A stretch of 46,829 bases of DNA from an uncultured Erysipelotrichaceae bacterium (GCA_947166565.1 CAMVEL010000014.1:1-46829), one strand, 5' to 3'. Positions 14,219 to 22,807 are shown, numbered from the stretch's first letter. Numbers and translations are program-made. The notes: generated by a model from the letters alone, not told the origin.

Positions 14219-15147
14219 TCCTTCCTCCTTTTTACCAAAAACGCCTTGGCCTTGATGAAGCTTACCGAAGAGAAGGCGATTCCCTTAATCGGCAAGGCCA
14301 CCGCGTAACGCCTTCCCCCAATATGTGTGAAAAGCAAATAACCTTCCTCGGTTTCCCTTGAGGCAAAACATTCGTCATAACGGATGAAAACCTCTAAGGT
14401 CACGTAATGCTTACGCTTAAGATAGACCTCATGCACCTCGATCCCGTTTTGCCTTATCTCATAGGAGGCTTCCTTATAATGGGAGAGGATGTGGCTTTTC
14501 GTGAACAAAGGGAAAACGAAGATAAGAACGGCTAGAAGGGTGATCAAAACGATGATAAGGACGAGTTCGGGGTCGATTCCATCCGCCGTATTGATGTCGA
14601 TGAACATCAAAAAAGCGAAGAAGAGGATTAAGGCGATGATCACAAATATATAGGGACGATAAAGGTATAGCCCCCTTTTTAGATAAAAAGAATAATGGGG
14701 GAGGTTGCTCTTTTTCATGATGAGCTCATCGACGACCTCCGCCTTCCTATCATTTGATAGGTCCTCCTTGGCCTTCTTACCGCATCTAGGGCAATAAACC
14801 GCGCCTAAAGGAAGGGGGCGGAAACATTTTTCGCAACGTCCCTTGGCCTTAGGGCGATATCCGTTGGTCAAGGTGGCCTCATACCCTAAACCCTTGCGGA
14901 TGAAGAGGTAGAGGAAAGCGAAAAGCAAAAGCAGATACCCCGCAACGGAAGTCGCGACATAAACGGTCGTGAAAACCGAGCCAAGTTCGCGGTTATTGAA
15001 GCCAACAAGCTGGAAAAGAGCGAAGAAAATCGCCGCGGTTAGAAGGCAAATAGCCCCTCCGCCTAGCAAAGAAAGGAATACGGGGTCGACGAAGAACCCG
15101 CGTTTATTCCTCTTCCGTTTCTTTTCCTCCAGACTTAACTTCTTCAT
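14215..15147 (-). CDS. Zinc-ribbon membrane protein, four membrane segments, function unknown
   Basis: A 310-residue protein: two membrane segments near the N-terminus (about residues 23-45 and 55-87), an internal zinc ribbon (CEKCFRPLPLGAVYCPRCG), then two more membrane segments and a soluble C-terminal domain similar in outline to that of the next gene. Its start lies inside the end of folT (44-base overlap) with no ribosome binding site, so translation is probably coupled to folT. Nothing ties it to folate directly. Confidence 0.78.
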   Translation of the reverse strand: MKKLSLEEKKRKRNKRGFFVDPVFLSLLGGGAICLLTAAIFFALFQLVGFNNRELGSVFTTVYVATSVAGYLLLLFAFLYLFIRKGLGYEATLTNGYRPKAKGRCEKCFRPLPLGAVYCPRCGKKAKEDLSNDRKAEVVDELIMKKSNLPHYSFYLKRGLYLYRPYIFVIIALILFFAFLMFIDINTADGIDPELVLIIVLITLLAVLIFVFPLFTKSHILSHYKEASYEIRQNGIEVHEVYLKRKHYVTLEVFIRYDECFASRETEEGYLLFTHIGGRRYAVALPIKGIAFSSVSFIKAKAFLVKRRKD

Positions 15148-15685
15148 TTGGCAACATAAACATAACGGCCTTGTATAAAGGTATTACAAGGATACCGCAG
15201 ATAATCGCGTTGAGCTGGCTCGTCGCAAAGCGGATGATCGTCTGCGCGGCCGTATAGGAAACGGGGTAGTTCATGATTAACCCATCGAGATAGAGGATTC
15301 CTGTATCAAGACCCGAGATGAAGAGGGCGACCCCCATAATCGAGAGGAAACAAGGAACGATATGTTTGGTAATCGTATCTCCCTTCCTTTTGTAGATAAG
15401 GGCGATTAGCCCAAGGATCAAACCCCTTAAGGCAACCGGAAGCACCCATAAAGGAGTGGTGGGCGTCAACCCATAACCGGAGAAGAACACCTGGGAAACG
15501 AATTCCCCGATGCCCCCGATAAGAAGCGCGTCGATAGGCGAAAGGGCAAAGGCGGCGAGGGTGATGACGATGGTCCCGAACCCGATTTCCACGAATCCGG
15601 CCCTGACCCTGACCATTCCCAAAACGAGGAAGAGGGCCATCAAAACCCCATCTAAAGCAAGTCGACGAATCGTATTAGTCCCCAT
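15104..15685 (-). CDS. folT: Folate ECF transporter S component
   Basis: A 193-residue membrane protein with six hydrophobic segments, the substrate-binding unit of an energy-coupling-factor transporter; the shared ATPases and EcfT lie elsewhere. IGFGTIVITLAAFALSPIDA followed by IGGIGEFVSQ matches the S-component core. Folate specificity comes from the THF riboswitch directly upstream rather than from residues I can point to. The ATG at 15685 follows AGGAGG; a longer frame upstream is the riboswitch itself. It heads an operon with two zinc-ribbon proteins and exonuclease III. Confidence 0.9.
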   Translation of the reverse strand: MGTNTIRRLALDGVLMALFLVLGMVRVRAGFVEIGFGTIVITLAAFALSPIDALLIGGIGEFVSQVFFSGYGLTPTTPLWVLPVALRGLILGLIALIYKRKGDTITKHIVPCFLSIMGVALFISGLDTGILYLDGLIMNYPVSYTAAQTIIRFATSQLNAIICGILVIPLYKAVMFMLPNEEVKSGGKETEEE

Positions 15686-15691
15686 AATCAA

Positions 15692-15717
15692 ACCTCCTAA
15701 CTTTTTATGGGGGAGGT
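15692..15717 (-). promoter_or_regulatory. Hairpin masking the folT ribosome binding site
   Basis: GGAGGT at the folT ribosome binding site (15692-15697) can pair with ACCTCC at 15712-15717, just after the riboswitch. The masking strand sits in GGATCACCTCC, identical to the 16S rRNA 3' end in that stretch. This looks like a translational switch. Confidence 0.65.
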
Positions 15718-15733
15718 GATCCAGCGCCTTAAT

Positions 15734-15831
15734 GACGAGCGGCGGCGGGCGTTTATCGCGGGGAAATCCCCCTTCGTATGCGGACAACCTCCCATCCCGC
15801 ATCACTTCACGCAAACGCTCCTACTCTCGTC
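15734..15831 (-). ncRNA. Tetrahydrofolate (THF) riboswitch
   Basis: On the minus strand the aptamer starts GACGAGAGTAG and contains GCGTTTGCG, ATGGGA, ACGAAG and GCGATAAACGC in the order of the folT-type THF riboswitch. P1 is GACGAG (15831-15826) with CTCGTC (15739-15734); inner stems GATGCGG/CCGCAT and GGGGA/TCCCC are also clear. It lies directly upstream of folT, its classical target. Confidence 0.88.
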
Positions 15832-15847
15832 AGCTATGGACGAAAAG

Positions 15848-15856
15848 ATTTTAACA
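15848..15856 (-). promoter_or_regulatory. Extended -10 promoter of the THF riboswitch operon
   Basis: TGT-TAAAAT on the minus strand places the transcription start about ten bases before the aptamer. The -35 region is weak. Confidence 0.5.
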
Positions 15857-15888
15857 TGCAAGAAAAATTCTTACAGGAGCAATAAAAC

Positions 15889-15935
15889 AAAAATCCGCGC
15901 CGCCCTAGAACATCCTAGGAAGCGCGGATTTCTCT
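15889..15935. terminator. Long bidirectional terminator hairpin
   Basis: AAATCCGCGC (15891-15900) pairs with GCGCGGATT (15922-15930), and an inner CCTAG/CTAGG stem extends it. T-rich tails follow on both strands. On the minus strand it ends the 37-residue gene and insulates the folate operon. Confidence 0.8.
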
Positions 15936-15975
15936 TTTCGAGTGTTATCTTTTTTGGTAACTCCAAAGAGGGTAA

Positions 15976-16089
15976 TTAGTCTTGATAATATTCCTGCTCT
16001 TCAGGGTAACCGAGTTCGGCGTCGATCGCATCATCATCAAAGATGGTTTCGATTTCGGCGAGCTCATTCTCATAGGTATTCTCTTCCAT
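15976..16089 (-). CDS. Small acidic protein, 37 residues
   Basis: A short gene with strong signals: AAGGAGG well placed before the ATG, a full promoter upstream and a terminator behind. The product is very acidic (IETIFDDDAIDAELGYPEEQ within it), with no Cys, membrane segment or signal peptide. I do not recognise it; acidic mini-proteins of this kind can be regulators that bind a partner protein. Two cre-like operators lie just upstream of its promoter, so it may respond to carbon source. Confidence 0.7.
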   Translation of the reverse strand: MEENTYENELAEIETIFDDDAIDAELGYPEEQEYYQD

Positions 16090-16148
16090 CGGGATCAACC
16101 TCCTTTTCTTCAATCGTCCCAAGAGCTCACTGCCCTTGGAACACCATC

Positions 16149-16176
16149 ATCATAGTCTCGCTTAAAACCCTTTCAA
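16149..16176 (-). promoter_or_regulatory. Promoter of the 37-residue gene
   Basis: TTGAAA, 16-base spacer, TATGAT on the minus strand, about 60 bases before the start codon. The leader contains a short hairpin (CCAAG/CTTGG). Confidence 0.65.
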
Positions 16177-16179
16177 CAC

Positions 16180-16206
16180 TGTAAGCGGTTACTGGAAACG
16201 CTTTCA
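16180..16206. promoter_or_regulatory. Two tandem cre-like (CcpA/LacI-type) operators
   Basis: TGTAAGCGGTTACT (16180-16193) and TGGAAACGCTTTCA (16193-16206). The second fits the cre consensus TGNAANCGNTNNCA fully, the first all but one base. They share one base and lie directly upstream of the -35 box of the minus-strand promoter, the position from which CcpA activates in Bacilli. The helicase gene on the other side could also be affected. Confidence 0.65.
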
Positions 16207-16414
16207 GAAAAACATTCGATAAATGGCTTATAATTTCGCCTAAAATCATTTATATGATATGTTTTTTCATTCATTTTCATTAGTTTTCATGCCCTTTTTC
16301 CTCCTTTTTTCCTCACCTTATGAAAACGAAATCCCCTTTTTGGATGAAAAACGCCCCTCTTACCATCAAAAGAAACCGAAAATGGTTTATGCTTATATAT
16401 AAGAAGGCCGCCAA

Positions 16415-19400
16415 ATGAAAATCGATGAAAGCAAAAGATTCGTCTATCGCGCTCTCCCCAATAAAGGGGAGATGCTTTTGGCCAACGATGGCGATTCCTT
16501 CACCGCGCCCTTTTTCGAGGAGATCCGCTATCTCCTCCATAACGTGAATTCCCTCTTTTCCTCCTATCGCCTACGCGTATACCCCCTTTCCTATAAGGAA
16601 TCGCCGATGGAAGTAATGAATAGGAACCTTTTCAAGAAGGAATCCTATCTTCTTGTCGCCTGCATTATCGATAAGGACATGAACATCCTCTCTTTCCTCC
16701 TCGTCGATAAATACGCGAACAGCCACGGCATGGTCATCGACAAAAAGAACCTCGAGGCGATCGTTTCCTTCTATCAAGGCGTCTATATCGAGGAAATCGA
16801 AGGCGAAGCCACCCCTTTGGATATCTTTCTCCCTTCTTTAAACGGGGATTTGTTTATCCCTTCCTCTGCAAGAAAACCCCTTAACTTAGGAAGCGTTAAG
16901 GGAAAAGAAGAGGACGAGGAAGAGGAGGAAGGGGAACCTCAAATCGAGGTTAAGAAAACCTTCGAGCCCTCGAAGAAGAAAAAGATCAAGGACCTCGGCC
17001 TTTCCAAGAAGCTTTATGAAGAGGAAAAGGAGAAAGCCGAGGAGGAAGAAGTCCAGGTCGAGGTTACGAAGACCGCCTTCGTCCCCAATAGCAAAAAGAA
17101 GATCAAAGACCTCGGTTCCTTTAACGAAAAGCCCTTCCCCAAACACAAAAAGGAAAATGTAAAAGAAGTCAATAAAACCACCCCCGTTTCGGCTCCAATT
17201 AAAGAGATTAAGCCAAAACCAACCCCCGTTACGCCTTCTTTTGTTCCCGTTTCGAGCAAAAAGCCCCCGAAGATCATCGACGAGAAGAAAACCTCCTATA
17301 GGGTCTTCCCCTCCTTGGTTTATCGTCCCCTAACCTCCAAGAAAGGGAGCCGTCTTTTCCTCTTTCTTCCATCTGACCCCCATAAGGAGAAAGTCATGGA
17401 AAGGCTTTCCTCAATCAAAAAAGCCCGTTTGGCCCCTAATTGCATATTCGCCCCTTCCTTAATGGAGGAAAGTTCCTCTTTCCTTAAAGGGAACGTCATT
17501 ATCGATTTGGACCGTTATGGCCTATTCGCCTACGTCCTCGATCATAACGATGAGCCCTGTTCCTATCTTCTTTTCGATAAGGAGGATATAGGCTTTTGCT
17601 TTGCTTTACTTCCCGGGAATAACCCCCTTATCAACTTGGTCTCCCTTAATGGGATGGAAATAGAAGGCCACAAAGAAACCTATTACGCCCTTTTCGATAA
17701 GCTTTTCCCAAAGGCTAGGGAAAAGGAAATCGTCATCGAAGAAAAGGAAGAAGAGAAAGAGGTAATCGAGGTTAGCCTCGAGGAAGAGGAGGCCCCCTTA
17801 TTAAAAAGCATTGAAGTCGAGGAGGAAGCGCCACTCAAGCGAATGGTCCGCCGCCTTTTCATCACGGCCCTTTTCCAGCGTCGCCTCGCCAAATTCCTCT
17901 CATATCATGGCAAGGAAGCGGAGGACATCATCAAGAGCATCTATGAATTCCTCCTAACCGCGGATGAGGAATCCCTCCGCCTTTTCCTTCTTGATGAAAG
18001 CAATAAGAAGCTTCAGGGCATTTCCGAAACCCCTGTTTATAAATTCCCCTTCTCTAGCAAAGGCGAATATGCCGCGGTGAGGATTATGTACACCAGGGGG
18101 GACGCCCTCTCTTCCTACAATAGGCGCTACGAAGATAGCGACTTCGTCATATTGACGATGTCCTACCAAAACGAGCATGAAAGGCAAAGGGAAATCGCTA
18201 AATCGGGCATCACCTATTTAGGTAAGCAATCAATCTTGGAGCAAATCCTTCTCGATAACGATTCCAAGGAAGGGCTTGATTACGTCGCTTATCCTAGCAA
18301 GGAGCAATTCCGACAGCTTGAGGAAAGCGAAGCCAACCTCCCCACGGCAATACTTGGTACCGCCGGAAGCGGGAAGACCTTGCTAAGCTATCAATGCTAC
18401 CTCGATTTATCGAAGCTCTCCGGTATGAGGGTCCTCTATATCACTTACCAAAAAGCCCTTGTCAAAGCCGCGGAGAAAACCCTTAGGGCCATGGGTAACG
18501 AAGACGTTGACTGCATGACTTACCGCGACTTCATCCTCAAACTCTTCGGAAGCGAGGAGGCAAGCCACTTCCAGACCAAGGACAAATATCGGGCTTGGTT
18601 CTTCGATAAGGTCGATTCGGGATACGATAAGGAATTCGTCAAGGACGCGAATACCCTCTCCCCCAACAAGGAAGACGCCTTCATGGTCGCCTATTTGTTC
18701 TATCGCGGTCTTATCGAAGGCTCCTTCAAATCCGCGGAAAGGAAGGGAATCCTCGATGAGAAATCCTTCTTCAATATCGCCGAGAAGGAAGAAGGCATCG
18801 CCTTGGAACAGAAGAAGGCGATATACCGCATCGCCAAAGCATATGAGAAGCACCTTCAGGAAATAAACGGGATGACCGACAACAAATTCGCCTTGAAGAT
18901 CATCGGATTCGGCCGTTTCCTCGGAAGGTATGACGCGATCATCGTCGACGAATACCAGGATTTGACGGAAATACAGCTGCTTTCGATTACCCGCCTCCTT
19001 AAGAAGGATCCCCCTCATCGCCTCTATCTATTCGGAGACGATAACCAAGCTATCAACCCCTCGATTCTCAATGTCTCCTCCTTGGGGAGAGTCATCATGG
19101 GGGCATTCGAGGATAGGCCAAAGCCTTCCTTCCATAGCCTTTCCTCTTCCTATAGGAACGGGCCCAACCTCCTTTCCTATATCAACGAGGTCCTTTCCCT
19201 CAAAGATAAGGTCATCGGGAAGGACAAGCAGGAAAACGCCCTTGCCAAGAAATCGTTTAGGAACGACGAAGCCGATGCCTTCGTCGTCACCTTATTCGGC
19301 AAGCCTTTGTTCCTCGAACTTCTTTCCCTTGTCCAAAAGCAATCCGCGGACACGGCCTTCCTCTTCCCAAGCGCCAATTCCCGCGATTTGGCCAAGAAGG

Positions 19401-20200
19401 AATACCAAGGCCTTTTAAGCGAGGATTTCCTCTCTTCCTATTTCCTCTCCATCGAGGAATCGAAGGGTAGGGAATGGGATTCGGTGATCCTCGTCTCCTA
19501 TTTCTCGACGAACATCGGATTGTTCGAATCGATGTTGGGAGATAGGAAACTCGGGAGGCACAGCACCCTCCACCGCATGCTCTTCAACCGTTATTACGTT
19601 GGTTTGACCAGGGCGAGAAACCGTGTCTTCGTTTATGAAAAAGACGACATAAGGAAAACCATCACCTACGAAAAACTCCTACACGGGTTAAGCGAAATCT
19701 CCTCTAAGGAAGCGATAACCCCCTATTTTGAAAACCGTATCCCGGATGAGGATTGGATCAAACAAGGCGATAACCTCTTCAAGAAGGACGATTACGAAGG
19801 GGCCCTCCGTTGCTATAAGAGGATCCAAGATGAGGAAAAGGCGAAGCCCCTTAAGGATAAGGCCACCCTTTATATGGATATCTTCTTGGGGAGGAAGAGC
19901 CGTCAAGAAGCGATTTCATCCCTTTTGTCATATCGGGATTATCCCGCCTTGATGGATTATTATTTCGATAACGGCCTTGAGGATAGGCGGAGATTCCTTC
20001 TTTCCCTTACCGATCAATCCATCCCCTTAAAGGAGAAGAAGGAATTGCTCCTTACAATCTTCGATAGCCTTTATGAAGAGGAAAAACAAGTGTATGGGTC
20101 CGCTATAATCGGATTATATTCTTCCTCTATCAGAAGGAAGCTGAGGCGGAAAGGGTTACATAAAAGCGGTCAAGGCATTAAAATGCCCAAGGAGGAATAG
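16415..20200 (+). CDS. Large superfamily 1 (UvrD/Rep-like) DNA helicase with novel N-terminal half
   Basis: A 1261-residue protein. The helicase is in the C-terminal half: Walker A GTAGSGKT (about residue 649), Walker B VDEYQDLTE (about 845), GDDNQAI, SYRNGPNL, and VGLTRARNRVFV (about 1062). The N-terminal ~640 residues are not a known helicase part. They contain two related segments (about 9-140 and 298-440, each with YR.L near the start, an IID/D strand and an LLxDK strand) joined by an acidic/basic linker with two copies of K-K-K-I-K-D-L-G. After the helicase come TPR-like helices (LFKKDDYEGALRCYKRIQD). It heads a tight four-gene operon with a coiled-coil protein and a Vsr-Nudix fusion, which points to DNA repair or defence. 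Confidence 0.88.
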   Translation: MKIDESKRFVYRALPNKGEMLLANDGDSFTAPFFEEIRYLLHNVNSLFSSYRLRVYPLSYKESPMEVMNRNLFKKESYLLVACIIDKDMNILSFLLVDKYANSHGMVIDKKNLEAIVSFYQGVYIEEIEGEATPLDIFLPSLNGDLFIPSSARKPLNLGSVKGKEEDEEEEEGEPQIEVKKTFEPSKKKKIKDLGLSKKLYEEEKEKAEEEEVQVEVTKTAFVPNSKKKIKDLGSFNEKPFPKHKKENVKEVNKTTPVSAPIKEIKPKPTPVTPSFVPVSSKKPPKIIDEKKTSYRVFPSLVYRPLTSKKGSRLFLFLPSDPHKEKVMERLSSIKKARLAPNCIFAPSLMEESSSFLKGNVIIDLDRYGLFAYVLDHNDEPCSYLLFDKEDIGFCFALLPGNNPLINLVSLNGMEIEGHKETYYALFDKLFPKAREKEIVIEEKEEEKEVIEVSLEEEEAPLLKSIEVEEEAPLKRMVRRLFITALFQRRLAKFLSYHGKEAEDIIKSIYEFLLTADEESLRLFLLDESNKKLQGISETPVYKFPFSSKGEYAAVRIMYTRGDALSSYNRRYEDSDFVILTMSYQNEHERQREIAKSGITYLGKQSILEQILLDNDSKEGLDYVAYPSKEQFRQLEESEANLPTAILGTAGSGKTLLSYQCYLDLSKLSGMRVLYITYQKALVKAAEKTLRAMGNEDVDCMTYRDFILKLFGSEEASHFQTKDKYRAWFFDKVDSGYDKEFVKDANTLSPNKEDAFMVAYLFYRGLIEGSFKSAERKGILDEKSFFNIAEKEEGIALEQKKAIYRIAKAYEKHLQEINGMTDNKFALKIIGFGRFLGRYDAIIVDEYQDLTEIQLLSITRLLKKDPPHRLYLFGDDNQAINPSILNVSSLGRVIMGAFEDRPKPSFHSLSSSYRNGPNLLSYINEVLSLKDKVIGKDKQENALAKKSFRNDEADAFVVTLFGKPLFLELLSLVQKQSADTAFLFPSANSRDLAKKEYQGLLSEDFLSSYFLSIEESKGREWDSVILVSYFSTNIGLFESMLGDRKLGRHSTLHRMLFNRYYVGLTRARNRVFVYEKDDIRKTITYEKLLHGLSEISSKEAITPYFENRIPDEDWIKQGDNLFKKDDYEGALRCYKRIQDEEKAKPLKDKATLYMDIFLGRKSRQEAISSLLSYRDYPALMDYYFDNGLEDRRRFLLSLTDQSIPLKEKKELLLTIFDSLYEEEKQVYGSAIIGLYSSSIRRKLRRKGLHKSGQGIKMPKEE

Positions 20201-20205
20201 ACAAA

Positions 20206-20607
20206 ATGGAAGAAAAAGGCAAATTGCTCGAAGGGGTCATTACGGATTTGGCCAAACTCGAGGAGGAGATCTCCGAAATCCTCTCGGTCGAAGAGGATTT
20301 CGCTTCCCGCATCGAATCGATCGATAAAAGGATTGAGTCCCTCCAATATAACGCCAACGCCCTCGATAACCGCGTCGGTAGGATTTCCTCTTTGCTAGAA
20401 AAACTCGAGGAGAGCTTTGCTTCGCTAGAAAACGTTTCCGCCAAACTCGACGAGGTCAACGCCAAGCTTTCCGCCATGGAACTCGATAAGCTTAACGAAA
20501 AATTAGACGAGGCCTCCTCCAAGCTTGAGGCCAAGAAGAATGAGAGGAAGGAAAAGCCCGAATCCCATTCGCTCATCAATTCCACCAAGAAAGGGAAGAA
20601 GAAATAA
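20206..20607 (+). CDS. Coiled-coil protein, function unknown
   Basis: A 133-residue all-helical protein made of heptads (DKRIESLQYNANALDNRV, LLEKLEESFASLENVSAKLD), acidic in the middle and Lys-rich at the end. No enzyme motif. It starts five bases after the helicase stop with GGAGG upstream and ends two bases before the Vsr-Nudix gene. It may be a scaffold or regulator of its operon partners. Confidence 0.75.
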   Translation: MEEKGKLLEGVITDLAKLEEEISEILSVEEDFASRIESIDKRIESLQYNANALDNRVGRISSLLEKLEESFASLENVSAKLDEVNAKLSAMELDKLNEKLDEASSKLEAKKNERKEKPESHSLINSTKKGKKK

Positions 20608-20609
20608 AG

Positions 20610-21572
20610 ATGGCCATTCGCGATCAGGCGATAATCCATAAGACGATGTCCGCGATTAGAGGGAGGGACACGGGGATTGAGAAGGCCCTCCGCAAGGCCT
20701 TGACGGAAGAAGGCCTAAGATACCGCATCTATTCCAATAAGGTCATCGGCCATCCCGATATCCTTTTCCCTAAGGAAAAAGTCGTCGTATTCGCCGATTC
20801 CGAGTTTTGGCATGGCTATAATTTCGCATCCGCCAAAGCCAATTTGAAGACCAACCGCGATTTTTGGGTCAACAAGATCGAAAGGAACATCGAAAGGGAC
20901 AAAGAAGTTAACGAAGCTCTGCTTTCCGAAGGTTATAAGGTCCTCCGCTACTGGGGGTTTGAAATCAATAAGGAGCTTCCTCGTATCGTCAAGGAAATAA
21001 AAGACGTCCTAAAAATGAGGCAAGAGGCCTTGGCAAGAAAAGGCAATATTCCTAAGAAAGACCGTACTACGCTAGGCTATATCCATTTCGACGATAAGGT
21101 CCTTTTGCTCTACCGCAACAAAAAGGAGAACGACCCCAATCAAGGGAAATACGTGGGAATCGGGGGTCATTTTGAAGAGGGGGAATCCGCCTTTGCCTGC
21201 ATCAAAAGGGAGATAAGGGAAGAAACCGGATTGCTCGTGAAGAAAGCCATCTATAAAGGAAAGGTCTATTTCCTTAATGACTCTTGTCCAAGCGAGGTCA
21301 TGTATCTATTCAATATCTTCGATGCGGAAGGGGATATCTCCTCTTGCGACGAAGGTACCCTTTCCCTCGTAAGAAAAGAGGAGGTCTATAACCTGCCGAT
21401 GTGGGAAGGTGATAGGTATTTCCTGCCCTTGATGATGGATAACAAAGACGGGGTCTTCGAATTGACCCTCATATATCATGGCGACGAGCTAATCGACAAG
21501 ATCGGACCTTTCTACAAGGAAAAACCGAAAAAGAAGAAAAGAGGTAAGAAACATGGACGGAATCACGATTGA
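20610..21572 (+). CDS. Vsr-like endonuclease fused to a Nudix hydrolase
   Basis: A 320-residue two-domain protein. Residues 1-140 match very-short-patch-repair endonucleases: MSAIRGRDTGIEKALRKAL, catalytic Asp in HPDILFP, FWHG, and WVNKIERNIERDKEVNE. The zinc-binding Cys residues of E. coli Vsr (GCFWH, WEC) are absent here (SEFWH, WGF). Residues 155-300 are a Nudix domain with the complete box from GGHFEEGESAFACIK into REIREETGLL, as in MutT-type cleansing of oxidised nucleotides. The tail is very basic. No cytosine methylase is nearby. The fusion joins mismatch nicking with nucleotide-pool cleansing; I do not know it as a described architecture. Confidence 0.88.
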   Translation: MAIRDQAIIHKTMSAIRGRDTGIEKALRKALTEEGLRYRIYSNKVIGHPDILFPKEKVVVFADSEFWHGYNFASAKANLKTNRDFWVNKIERNIERDKEVNEALLSEGYKVLRYWGFEINKELPRIVKEIKDVLKMRQEALARKGNIPKKDRTTLGYIHFDDKVLLLYRNKKENDPNQGKYVGIGGHFEEGESAFACIKREIREETGLLVKKAIYKGKVYFLNDSCPSEVMYLFNIFDAEGDISSCDEGTLSLVRKEEVYNLPMWEGDRYFLPLMMDNKDGVFELTLIYHGDELIDKIGPFYKEKPKKKKRGKKHGRNHD

Positions 21573-22083
21573 CCCGAAATCCCTAAGAAACGATTGCCTT
21601 TCCTTTGGCCTAGCCTCCTCGATACTTCAAAGGAGGATGATGGATTTAGGCTTAAAGGAGGACGATGCCTTAATCGCTTCCTTGTCCTTGACTTCCCTAA
21701 TCCTATTTGGGAACGAAGGGAACAAGAATGTCCTCCTTGACACATATCGCGGCTATGCCAAAAGAACTTGGATGACTAGCGAACTGGAGGAAAGGGAATT
21801 CCCCCTTTGGGGAGAAGAGGCGGAAAGGAAGGAGGAACGCCTCGCTGATTCCTTCTTCGCCCCCTACGCCACCTTCCTTTCCTATGAGCTGAATAGACCG
21901 ATTAACGATGTCATGGGTCCCTTGCTTTTCTTTTCCGGGGCCATCAAGGAAGATATCGAGGAAGGCAGGAAAAAAGAAGAAGGGGACTCCCATTACGATT
22001 CCTTCGCCCCGATAATCGAAAAGGTCCCCCTCAACAAGGAAGACCTCCTAAGCATGCTTATTTCTTTGAAAACGGCGGTTTGA
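21553..22083 (+). CDS. Hypothetical protein, last gene of the helicase operon
   Basis: A 176-residue, mostly helical, acidic protein without membrane segments or recognised motifs. It overlaps the Vsr-Nudix gene by 20 bases, so it belongs to the operon. Its 3' end overlaps the convergent phosphatase gene by 26 bases. It might be an accessory subunit. Confidence 0.7.
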   Translation: MDGITIDPKSLRNDCLSFGLASSILQRRMMDLGLKEDDALIASLSLTSLILFGNEGNKNVLLDTYRGYAKRTWMTSELEEREFPLWGEEAERKEERLADSFFAPYATFLSYELNRPINDVMGPLLFFSGAIKEDIEEGRKKEEGDSHYDSFAPIIEKVPLNKEDLLSMLISLKTAV

Positions 22084-22660
22084 ACCTCGTCTTGTAATCG
22101 GCTATGATCCTTTCGACGTGGCGCTCGACGTATTCGTATTTCCTTACTCCCCCATTCGGGCAGATGTTATCGACGAATTTATCGTTATCCGCGTCATCCT
22201 CGAAATAGGAATGGATGACCCTTGCTACGCCGCCATGGCAGACGAGGAGGACGTTTCCCTTTATCCCAAGGGGCTTGATTTCCTCAAGGAAGGAGAAGGC
22301 GCGGTAGCAAACGTCGAGGTAGGATTCCCCGTTTTTGTTCCTTATCGCGAATTGCCTTCTTCTATTTTGGTATTCGCCCTTCCGCCAATCGGTGCCTTCA
22401 TATATCCCGTAGGCCATTTCCAAAAGACGGTCATCGCAGACGATTTGGACGTCCCTTCCCTCCAAAACTATGGAGGCGGTTTCCTTCGCCCTATCTAAAG
22501 GTGAACAGAAGCAGATATCGAAAGGGATGTCCTTGGTTAGCTCTTTGGCCGCCCTAGCCTGCTCCCTTCCCCTTTCGTTAAGGGGGATATCGCAACGTCC
22601 TTGGACGATGCCTTCTTTGTTCCAATCGGTTTGCCCGTGCCTTATCAAATAGACGCTCAT
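22058..22660 (-). CDS. Histidine phosphatase family protein
   Basis: A 200-residue phosphatase of the phosphoglycerate-mutase-like branch. The phospho-His motif LIRHGQTDWN is at the N-terminus, with ERGREQA following, Glu in MAYGIYEGTDW, and the second His in VCHGGVARVI. Such enzymes act on small phosphate esters; the substrate is not evident. No ribosome binding site is seen. It is transcribed away from coaX, from a shared 147-base spacer. Confidence 0.88.
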   Translation of the reverse strand: MSVYLIRHGQTDWNKEGIVQGRCDIPLNERGREQARAAKELTKDIPFDICFCSPLDRAKETASIVLEGRDVQIVCDDRLLEMAYGIYEGTDWRKGEYQNRRRQFAIRNKNGESYLDVCYRAFSFLEEIKPLGIKGNVLLVCHGGVARVIHSYFEDDADNDKFVDNICPNGGVRKYEYVERHVERIIADYKTRFKPPFSKK

Positions 22661-22807
22661 GGTAAGAATGTTAACCTGCTTTGGCTTGAATATAAAGGAA
22701 AACCGTATTTGGAATCGCTTTCTTTCACATAGTGAAGGGGAAAGGTGCTATATTCTTCTCGCTCGATATAGGACAAAAGGTCCTAATTGAAGCACGGGAG
22801 GCAAATA

